From positions 20,628-84,627 of the forward strand of contig CAIYLW010000023.1 of assembly GCA_903927185.1 (NCBI GenBank): 64,000 nt of DNA, in the 5' to 3' direction. Source of the DNA: an uncultured Bacteroidota bacterium (lineage in GTDB: Bacteria; Bacteroidota; Bacteroidia; Chitinophagales; Chitinophagaceae). The stretch's first letter is position 1, and each line of letters opens with the position of its first letter. Positions 57,300-64,000 of this stretch are shown in pieces. The translations under genes were made by a program, and so were the position numbers. Under the pieces are notes generated by a model. The model saw only the letters and a program-made list of their open reading frames with translations. It was not told the DNA's origin and did not search any database.

Positions 57300-60200
57300 T
57301 TATGTAGGCAAACTAATTATAAATTCAGTCCACTCCATTAATTCACTTTTAACATCTACTTCCCCCCCCAAAAAATCAACTTGCGATTTAACTAAGTATA
57401 ATCCAATACCCTTTCCCTCTATAGAATTATTAAACCTTTTATATAAACCAAATACTGCATTTTTATAACGATTTAAGTCAATACCAATACCCAAGTCTTT
57501 TATATGGAAGATAATTTTATGGTTTTTAGTTTCTGTCCAAATTTGAATTTTTGGAGCTATGCCTATTTTTGAAAACTTAAGTGCATTCACAATTAAATGA
57601 TGAAAAATACTATTTAAGTAAGACTCTAGCGAAAAGAAGAAGGGAGATTTTGAAAAATCAATCTCTATAATTGCTTGCTTTTCTTTAATAAAGTGTTCCA
57701 GATCTGCTTTCACAGAATTCAATACCATTTCAATATTGATTAATTTTTTCTCTTCCAAACTTACCTGACCGATACTAATAACATTTGAAATTTCTCTTAT
57801 TACCTGATCCATCGAATCTGCAGAATCTGAAATAGCTTGGAGTAAACTTTGTTCAATCCCCTTAGAACTATCGCGCTTCAATGCATCTCTTAATCCAAGA
57901 ATATTAGCAAGTGGACCTCTTATATTATGTGATAGTGCGTATGAGAATTTTTCAAGGTCATGATTCCTCTTCAACAAATCCGATGTTAATTTAAGGTGAT
58001 CCTCTTGTAAAATTTTTTGTAAAGTAATATTTTCTTTTACCGCTACATAATTAGTTATTTCTCCTGCTTCGTTTAGTACAGGTGAAATAACTGCATACTC
58101 CCAATATAATTCTCCATTTTTTTTCTTATTACAAAACTCACCCGACCATTCAAGAGTATTTGTTAAATTTTCCCACATATGAGCATATTCATCAGCTGAA
58201 GTATATTCGGTTTTTAATATACGAGGATTTTGTCCTATTACTTCATCATAACTATACCCAGTTAACTTAGTAAATGCCGGATTTACATATTCTATATTTC
58301 CTTTTACATCAGATATTACGACCGATGCAGAACTTTGTTCTATTGCATGTAATACTTTCTGCAATTGTGTGTCAGTAGCTTTTTTTAAATCTGCTACAAA
58401 GAAAGCCTGAAGTGCAAAACTGATATTTTCTGCAATATTGAGCAGCAACCCGACATGATCCTCATTAAAGTATTGAGGAACTGAAGTATACAATGTAAAA
58501 ACGTAGGCTATTTTATTATTTACTTTAATTGGAATTGAAATTGATGACCGATACCCCCTTTTCAAGGCTTCATCACGCCATAATTCCATTTCACTATCAT
58601 TTTCAATATCATTACTATAATAATACTTCCCTTCTCTGAAGGCTTTTCCAGAGGGTCCCCGTCCCTCAGGTATATCTTTTGAGGATATTTCCCTGATAAC
58701 ACTTAAGTAACCATCTTCTTCACCTGCCCAATTTAAAGCTAAAATATTTCCTTCTTCTTTTTCAGGTGCACCAATCCAACAGAAAAGAATATTGTCTAAT
58801 GTAATTGCTAAATCACAAATATTTTGAAAGAGGGTTTTGCGATTTTCAGCAGTTAAAATATTTTCATTCGCTTTACTTAAGAATTCAAACATCCTTTGCG
58901 ATTTTAAATTCTCAGCCTCTGTTTTAACTTTCTCAGTGATATCTTGAAAATATAATGAGACCCCATTCTTTGATGGATATACATTTCCTTCAAACCAATA
59001 ACCTGTATTTACATTCTTAAAATCAAAACTATTATTCTGATTACTTTCAAACGCCAATCTTGGAATTTCTATAAATGCAGGTCCGGCAATTTTTAGGATA
59101 AACTCTTTCACATCCCATCCAATCATCATCTCTGATTTTATTCCAAAAACAGATTCTATATGTTTATTTACATAGTTGATTTTAAATTCAACATCAGTGC
59201 CTATAAATACTTCATTAACCCTTTCAAATACATCCTTAATTAGTAAAGTTTGTGCTTTTACTTTATCTTTTAAAGATCTGTTTACTTCAGAAAGTGATTC
59301 GGCTAATTCTTTTATCTGATTTTGCGCTATAACAATTTTTGTAATATTACTTGCTATAGAAAAATAGCCTTTTGATTTGCCGTCCAACCCCTTAAAAGAA
59401 TTTAATGTAAGGTACAAATCAAGAATGGATCCCTTTGAATCCTTTCTTTTCAGATCGCCCATCCAAATACCATTTTTTTGTATGAATTTTCTTCTGTCTA
59501 TATGTGCATCTTTGGTTTCAATCGTTTGAAATATTATATCTGGATCTTTTCCAATAATCTGCTCATTCGAATAAATAAAAAGATCTTGAGTTGCTTTATT
59601 GCAATACAAAATGGTAAAATTTAAATCAAGGATTAGAATACAATCTGAGCTAAAATTTATGATATCCAAAAATGTTTTATTATTAAATAATAAGTCATTT
59701 TTAATTTTTAATTGAATGTTTAATTTGTAAATGAAAAAGAGCAAAATTGAAAGCGTTAAAAAAATTACTAACCAAAGTATCTTATAAATTCTTTCAGTAT
59801 AAGAAATATGGTGGACAAGTTGCATCTCTGATTTATTACTTAATCTATTGTAGATTCTATTATAATGATTATAAAAAGAATAAACAAGTATACTATCATT
59901 CGAATTTTTTAAGATTTTAATTGCACTATCTGCCATATGATTCAAACTCAGCTGAATCATATGACTGGATAACTGATGTTTGCTATTAATAAAAAAGATT
60001 AAACTATCAATTTCATTTGGAAATACTTCAGATTGATAGATTTTTGTTTTAAGGTTTACTAAACAATTTATAGCTAACTCATATCCTTGATTTATTTCAA
60101 ATACACTATTGCTATTTTGCTCAATAAGTTTAGGCTTTTCATTTCTTTCAATGAATGTGATGGAGCTATTTAATTTATCTAATTCGTTTAGAATCTTTAA

Positions 60201-60338
60201 CCTTAATTTTAATTGCCCAGCTAATTCATAGGAGTCTTGCAATTCCGTATAGATGAGATTAGAAGATACCCCCATTCCTATTAAAACAATAATAGTAAAA
60301 ACCACTAAACCTTTCCTATCAAAATTAATTTTACGCAT
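57300..60338 (-). CDS. Multi-PAS/GAF sensor histidine kinase
   Basis: A 1012-residue membrane kinase. The ATG at 60338 (MRKINFDRKG) is chosen over a TTG six codons earlier. Transmembrane segments at about residues 11-30 and 187-206 enclose a periplasmic helical sensor of about 155 residues. Then come PAS domains (around 220-330, 370-470), a GAF domain (480-640, CWIGAPEKEEGN), another PAS with PAC (650-770, VNPAFTKLTGYSYDEVIGQNPR), and HisKA-HATPase with His804 in LSHNIRGPLANILG, N-box VNALKFS and G-boxes GIGIDL and GKGIGLYLVKS. No response regulator is adjacent. Signal unknown; it lies within a metal-related gene group. Confidence 0.92.
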   Translation of the reverse strand: MRKINFDRKGLVVFTIIVLIGMGVSSNLIYTELQDSYELAGQLKLRLKILNELDKLNSSITFIERNEKPKLIEQNSNSVFEINQGYELAINCLVNLKTKIYQSEVFPNEIDSLIFFINSKHQLSSHMIQLSLNHMADSAIKILKNSNDSILVYSFYNHYNRIYNRLSNKSEMQLVHHISYTERIYKILWLVIFLTLSILLFFIYKLNIQLKIKNDLLFNNKTFLDIINFSSDCILILDLNFTILYCNKATQDLFIYSNEQIIGKDPDIIFQTIETKDAHIDRRKFIQKNGIWMGDLKRKDSKGSILDLYLTLNSFKGLDGKSKGYFSIASNITKIVIAQNQIKELAESLSEVNRSLKDKVKAQTLLIKDVFERVNEVFIGTDVEFKINYVNKHIESVFGIKSEMMIGWDVKEFILKIAGPAFIEIPRLAFESNQNNSFDFKNVNTGYWFEGNVYPSKNGVSLYFQDITEKVKTEAENLKSQRMFEFLSKANENILTAENRKTLFQNICDLAITLDNILFCWIGAPEKEEGNILALNWAGEEDGYLSVIREISSKDIPEGRGPSGKAFREGKYYYSNDIENDSEMELWRDEALKRGYRSSISIPIKVNNKIAYVFTLYTSVPQYFNEDHVGLLLNIAENISFALQAFFVADLKKATDTQLQKVLHAIEQSSASVVISDVKGNIEYVNPAFTKLTGYSYDEVIGQNPRILKTEYTSADEYAHMWENLTNTLEWSGEFCNKKKNGELYWEYAVISPVLNEAGEITNYVAVKENITLQKILQEDHLKLTSDLLKRNHDLEKFSYALSHNIRGPLANILGLRDALKRDSSKGIEQSLLQAISDSADSMDQVIREISNVISIGQVSLEEKKLINIEMVLNSVKADLEHFIKEKQAIIEIDFSKSPFFFSLESYLNSIFHHLIVNALKFSKIGIAPKIQIWTETKNHKIIFHIKDLGIGIDLNRYKNAVFGLYKRFNNSIEGKGIGLYLVKSQVDFLGGEVDVKSELMEWTEFIISLPT

Positions 60339-60389
60339 ATACCCGAGGTTTGACAAAGAGTCCCCTATAAATTTAGTGTATTAATCAAT

Positions 60390-60425
60390 CATTAACACTA
60401 TTTCATCACACATTAATACTATTTC
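60390..60425 (-). promoter_or_regulatory. Tandem 15-bp direct repeats upstream of the histidine kinase
   Basis: CATTAACACTATTTC (60390-60404) and CATTAATACTATTTC (60411-60425) differ at one base and are exactly 21 bp apart, two helical turns. They lie 52-87 bp upstream of the kinase ATG. Direct repeats at this spacing are typical of dimeric response-regulator sites. The regulator is unknown. Confidence 0.5.
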
Positions 60426-60464
60426 TGTTTTGCAGTTAGTTTTATTACAAAACAAGGTTAATGC

Positions 60465-63101
60465 TTATTTTATTTTCATCCTCCAGCCCATATAAAACAT
60501 TCTTCCCGTAATTGGCCCCCAAACCATTGACGCATCAAAGTATTGACTAAAAGGTTGATTGGCAGCTAAAATGGCATTTTGTTGGTAGAAATTGCTCATA
60601 TTTTCTACTCCCACATAAATATCCATAGGGATTTTGTTGCCAAAAGTTTTTGTCACTTGAGCATTCATAATATAAAAAACAGGAGAATAGGTTTCTAATT
60701 GGTAGGGCACAGGATTAGAATTAGTATTGGGCAAACGCTTTTTGCCATTATAGGTTAGTGTGTAATTAAATTTCCACCCATTATCTGTTGCAAAATCGAA
60801 ACTCAAAAATGCACGATCTTTTGCCACTAATGGTCTTTCTAAGAACTGTCCTTTATAAGTAGTCTTTACATCAAAATACCGATAAGCCATTCTGATATCA
60901 AACTTATTGAATGGAGTTATATTTAATTCAGCCTGAAAACTATTAGAGTAAGATTTTCCAGCAAGGTTATAAAATTTCACATCTCTTACACTTTCAACAT
61001 CTACCACCACTTGGTTATTAAAATCATTCCTGAAAAAGTCTACACTTAGCATCGCATCTTTTGTAAACAGTTTAAATTTCTGATCGATACTGATTCCTTT
61101 GTTCCAGGCAATTTCCGGATTTAATCCATAAGCTTTTCCTGTGCCAGTTGAAATAATAGACACTTGTCTGGCGCTCACAAATACACTATTGTTTTCTGCA
61201 AAAATATTTGCTGTACGTTGTCCCCTACCTGCACTTGCACGAATCACAGTTCCTTTAATTGGCTCATACCTTAGATTTAATCTGGGTGTAAAAAAAGAGC
61301 CAAACAAATTATTGTAATCAGCCCTAATTCCAACAACTGCACTAAATGTTTCAGCAGGTATAAAAGTGTATTCAAAGAATGCACCCGGCACGATTTCTTT
61401 TCTACTATAAATCGCAGATTTAAAATCTTCGTCGTAGTTATCGTATTGAAAACTTAATCCAGTTCTGTATTTATGAATCGTAGTCCCAATAATAGATTGA
61501 TATATTAGGTTGCTATAAAAACTCTTTTGATTTGAATGATCAGTTGTTAATCCAAAATAGGAATCCTGTTGATGATCTATTGCAGCCATCTGCAAGCCGA
61601 TACTTTTATATTTCTGTTGAGGAAAAACATAACCAATTTTTCCAAACAGTTCATAACGCTTGGTATCAATTCCCAGTCCATAATAGTTAGTTGTATTCTT
61701 ATCCACGGCTGGATTAAAGGCAGTTTGGCCGCCCACTTTTTGGTCGCTCCATACTTTTAGCCCAAACTGTGCAAGCAACCCTTTGCTATTATCGAACTTA
61801 TATCTATTTACTAAACTAAGCTGATTACCTGTAGGCAAATCGCGAAAACTATCTTTATTAAAATCCAGATTTTTATTTTGCAGAAAGTCATCATGTAACA
61901 ATAATGCGGTAGACCATTTAGGACTTAATTTTTCTACAAGATTCAAATTCAAATCAGTTTTACCAAAATCATTCACATATACATTAGCTAATAATCTTTC
62001 AGCCGATTCGGGCTTTTTAAGTTCCACATTTATTTGTCCTGCAATACTTTCAAATCCATTTGCTACAGAGCCAACACCTTTTGTTAATTGAATACTTTCA
62101 ATCCAGGGACCCGCAATCGAGTTCAACCCTAATGGTGTTGCTAATCCTCTTGGACCTGGCAAATTTTCAACTGTTAGTTGGGTATAATTACCACTTAAAC
62201 CGAGTAACTGTATTTGTTTTGATCCAGTTACTGCATCGTTATAAGAAACATCAACTGATGGATTGGTCTCAAAGCTTTCACTCAAATTACAACAAGCAGC
62301 TTTTAATAACTCACCTCCCGTCATCACTTGAGTTCTTATTGTGCTGATAGGCGATGCATAAGTAAAGCGTTGACGACTTTTAACGGTAACCTCTTTTAAT
62401 TGATTTTTTGAAGCTAGAATGATTTTTAATTCATTGACATCTGTAACTGAAATAGTATCTGATTGAAGGCCAATATAACTTATCACCAATCTGGAATGAA
62501 TAGTATCAAGTCTGATTTTAAAAACTCCCATATTATCTGAAATGACACCCTTATTGGTTCCTAACCAGTAGATACTTGCATTTGTAAGTGGTTTGAATTT
62601 ACCATTTGAGGATTCCTCCATCACCAAACCTTGAACCATTCTATTGTCTATATGAATAGCAGTTGTCTGAGAGATTGAATCAGTTTGTTGGATTTTTAAT
62701 GGAATATTAAATACAACACTACTGTCTAATTTGATTAATTTTTTTTGTTCATCAATTTCTCTATAATGGCAGCAACTAGGCAATGCGTCATAAATAATTT
62801 TTTTTGCTTTTTTATTTTCAAGGTCATGCCCTAATCCTAAAATTTTATTTTCAATTCTTTCAATTGATATCAATGTAGGGTTATAAACTAATGCAAGTTG
62901 TTTTGTATCAACATCCCAAATAGCTTTTTTAACACCTTTCAATTTTAAACCATTTTCAATCCTGTCTTTACACTGTTCACATGCACCGAACACCTTAAAT
63001 GAAATGGATTTGTAATCTACAGCTGTTGATGTATTTTGAGACCTTGAGGTAAAACTAAAAGCCATTATTGCAAACAGCATAATAGTAATTCTATTTTTCA
63101 T
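60465..63101 (-). CDS. TonB-dependent receptor with N-terminal HMA domain
   Basis: An 878-residue outer-membrane receptor for active import. After the signal peptide (residues 1-22) comes a heavy-metal-associated domain (residues about 30-95) with the metal site CEQC (Cys41, Cys44), then a SCCHYRE segment (Cys110, Cys111, His112). A carboxypeptidase-like regulatory domain (about 155-230) precedes the TonB plug (from about 245, PISTIRTQVMTGGELL) and the 22-strand barrel ending in MGWRMKIK. The HMA fusion suggests the receptor handles copper or another soft metal. It lies 119 bp downstream of the small HYC/CC protein gene and is probably expressed with it. Confidence 0.92.
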   Translation of the reverse strand: MKNRITIMLFAIMAFSFTSRSQNTSTAVDYKSISFKVFGACEQCKDRIENGLKLKGVKKAIWDVDTKQLALVYNPTLISIERIENKILGLGHDLENKKAKKIIYDALPSCCHYREIDEQKKLIKLDSSVVFNIPLKIQQTDSISQTTAIHIDNRMVQGLVMEESSNGKFKPLTNASIYWLGTNKGVISDNMGVFKIRLDTIHSRLVISYIGLQSDTISVTDVNELKIILASKNQLKEVTVKSRQRFTYASPISTIRTQVMTGGELLKAACCNLSESFETNPSVDVSYNDAVTGSKQIQLLGLSGNYTQLTVENLPGPRGLATPLGLNSIAGPWIESIQLTKGVGSVANGFESIAGQINVELKKPESAERLLANVYVNDFGKTDLNLNLVEKLSPKWSTALLLHDDFLQNKNLDFNKDSFRDLPTGNQLSLVNRYKFDNSKGLLAQFGLKVWSDQKVGGQTAFNPAVDKNTTNYYGLGIDTKRYELFGKIGYVFPQQKYKSIGLQMAAIDHQQDSYFGLTTDHSNQKSFYSNLIYQSIIGTTIHKYRTGLSFQYDNYDEDFKSAIYSRKEIVPGAFFEYTFIPAETFSAVVGIRADYNNLFGSFFTPRLNLRYEPIKGTVIRASAGRGQRTANIFAENNSVFVSARQVSIISTGTGKAYGLNPEIAWNKGISIDQKFKLFTKDAMLSVDFFRNDFNNQVVVDVESVRDVKFYNLAGKSYSNSFQAELNITPFNKFDIRMAYRYFDVKTTYKGQFLERPLVAKDRAFLSFDFATDNGWKFNYTLTYNGKKRLPNTNSNPVPYQLETYSPVFYIMNAQVTKTFGNKIPMDIYVGVENMSNFYQQNAILAANQPFSQYFDASMVWGPITGRMFYMGWRMKIK

Positions 63102-63220
63102 TTTCTTTCTTTTGTCGGCAAAGCCGATATATGGATAATTATCAATTGCATTATTAAATATGCAATGAAACAGAATGACTAAGCTTAAGGCTATACATTC
63201 AATAAATAATTGAAAGAAAA

Positions 63221-63610
63221 TCAGATTCTAAAAACACAAAGGAATTCGGGCTCTTCCAAAATAGGAAGTAAAGGCGGGGAATTGTTAATTGCAGGAACTA
63301 ATTCAGGGGTAACTATTGCACTCAACAGATAATCGGAAGCGATAGGTTGGGCAGAAATTAGGTGGCTATTAAAATGAATATTTTGCGCTGGATCGGCCTT
63401 CTGCTGATCACTCCCTAATTTAATTTGAGTTTTACTGTCTTTACAACAGCTGTTCTTTTTTTCCATCCCACAGGAATGGCATTTGTGGTCTTGGCTATCA
63501 TCCAAACTCCATCCTACTACTTTGTTCATACAGTAATGAAAGTGCACTGTAGTTCCCATGGTTGCAGAACCATAGATTATTAAAAGCAATATGATCAAAA
63601 GCTTTTTCAA
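63221..63610 (-). CDS. Small exported HYC/CC metal-motif protein
   Basis: A 129-residue protein with a hydrophobic leader (MKKLLIILLLIIYGSATMG). Metal-ligand motifs follow: HFHYC (His23, His25, Cys27), CHSCG (Cys44, His45, Cys47) and SCCKD (Cys55, Cys56); a Pro-rich tail ends with SPPLLPILEEPEFLC. This matches the small Bacteroidota protein type known as HYC_CC_PP, found beside metal-linked TonB receptors. The start is TTG at 63610, since no ATG upstream is in frame and the next Met is past the leader. A large palindrome (63612-63651) lies directly before it. Confidence 0.8.
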   Translation of the reverse strand: MKKLLIILLLIIYGSATMGTTVHFHYCMNKVVGWSLDDSQDHKCHSCGMEKKNSCCKDSKTQIKLGSDQQKADPAQNIHFNSHLISAQPIASDYLLSAIVTPELVPAINNSPPLLPILEEPEFLCVFRI

Positions 63611-63611
63611 G

Positions 63612-63651
63612 ACAGTATAAAGGTATCAACAAATATCTAGATATATACTGT
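63612..63651. promoter_or_regulatory. Nested palindrome at the 5' end of the HYC/CC gene
   Basis: ACAGTATA (63612-63619) and TATACTGT (63644-63651) form a perfect 8-bp inverted repeat. A perfect 12-bp palindrome ATATCTAGATAT (63633-63644) lies inside it. The element abuts the TTG start codon, so a bound regulator would block initiation or transcription of the metal-handling genes. The regulator is not identified. Confidence 0.45.
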
Positions 63652-63776
63652 TAAAGGATGCTCAATTTTGAAATCTAAATCAAAATCTCAATTAAATCAT
63701 CCCAATCTATAGAGATCCTTATCAAAAGATAACAAGGAAATATAGGTTGTAAAGATTCCATAACTACTTTAAAAAG

Positions 63777-63784
63777 TATCTTTG
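63777..63784 (+). promoter_or_regulatory. Bacteroidota -7 element before the truncated right-end gene
   Basis: TATCTTTG matches TAnnTTTG, 63 bp upstream of the ATG at 63848. The only upstream TTG is 27 bp away, too far for a standard -33 box. Confidence 0.35.
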
Positions 63785-63847
63785 ATTTTTAAAAGGAATC
63801 AGAATTTTGTGAAGTTAAATTGCTCATTTTTATATCATTAACCTTTT

Positions 63848-64000
63848 ATGGCAAATTCGATTAAAGAATCTATCAAAAATAAATTACCATTTTCACCCAA
63901 TTCAAATGGTATAGATGAAGTTGCCTCCAATAGATTAAGGACCGCAAGTAAAAAAGAAGTTGAAGCTTTTCTTGAAATATTTGAAACTAGCTATGAAGGG
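63848..64000 (+). CDS. Unidentified protein, N-terminal fragment (cut by window edge)
   Basis: The reading frame from ATG 63848 is open to the window end (51 codons). The peptide begins MANSIKESIKNKLPFSPNSN and continues with a basic, helix-prone segment rich in Lys and Glu. No family can be named from this fragment. A -7 element upstream supports a real gene. Confidence 0.55.
   Translation, partial: MANSIKESIKNKLPFSPNSNGIDEVASNRLRTASKKEVEAFLEIFETSYEG

Overview
The window is chromosomal DNA of a Bacteroidota bacterium, most likely family Chitinophagaceae (family level is inference). The signs are low G+C, no consistent Shine-Dalgarno sequences, promoters of the TTTG-N19-21-TAnnTTTG type, a type IX secretion C-terminal domain, a TonB-dependent receptor with a carboxypeptidase-like domain, a type III glutamine synthetase and bacteroidotal alpha-2-macroglobulin and Omp85-like proteins. 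Genes are densely packed. No tRNA, rRNA, insertion sequence, prophage or CRISPR array was seen. Nearly all genes are intact; pyrG (left) and one unidentified gene (right) are cut by the window edges.

Layout. 1-7.5 kb: pyrG, a secreted dienelactone hydrolase, an Omp85-like barrel, and a leftward purL-hldD-proC group. 7.6-11.2 kb: tandem glutamine synthetases of types II and III, each with its own terminator. 11.2-17.4 kb: a small secreted protein, accC-accB, efp with an arginine at the loop tip, a PKD-repeat T9SS cargo protein and sucD. 17.5-28.4 kb: a 2010-residue alpha-2-macroglobulin followed by a tight UbiA prenyltransferase, type III polyketide synthase, methyltransferase and FAD oxidoreductase operon (probable prenylated or alkylated phenolic product), then a DAO-type oxidoreductase. 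28.5-31.2 kb: a membrane protein, an unexplained 370-bp gap, and a lipoprotein/YgiB-like lipoprotein/YgiC-like ATP-grasp operon. 31.2-39.7 kb: an MFS transporter, aspS, then a circularly permuted ATP-grasp/alpha-E/transglutaminase operon, a membrane protein and rarA. 39.7-46.6 kb: an M28 peptidase, a flavoprotein, elaA, a hypothetical gene and uvrA. 46.8-49.6 kb: a complete SAM-I riboswitch with promoter, antiterminator and terminator in front of metB-hom. 49.7-56.8 kb: a PAP2 phosphatase, a PA-M28 peptidase, katG, a small CBM48 protein and a GH127 glycosidase. 56.8-63.6 kb: a metal (probably copper) region with a Cys-rich heavy-metal-binding protein, a large PAS/GAF histidine kinase, a TonB receptor fused to an HMA domain, and a small HYC/CC protein.

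The least understood systems are the two ATP-grasp peptide-ligase loci within 6 kb of each other, the type III PKS/UbiA operon, and the HMA-TonB receptor locus with repeat operators. The riboswitch is the best-resolved regulatory element: its antiterminator pairing can be read directly from the sequence.
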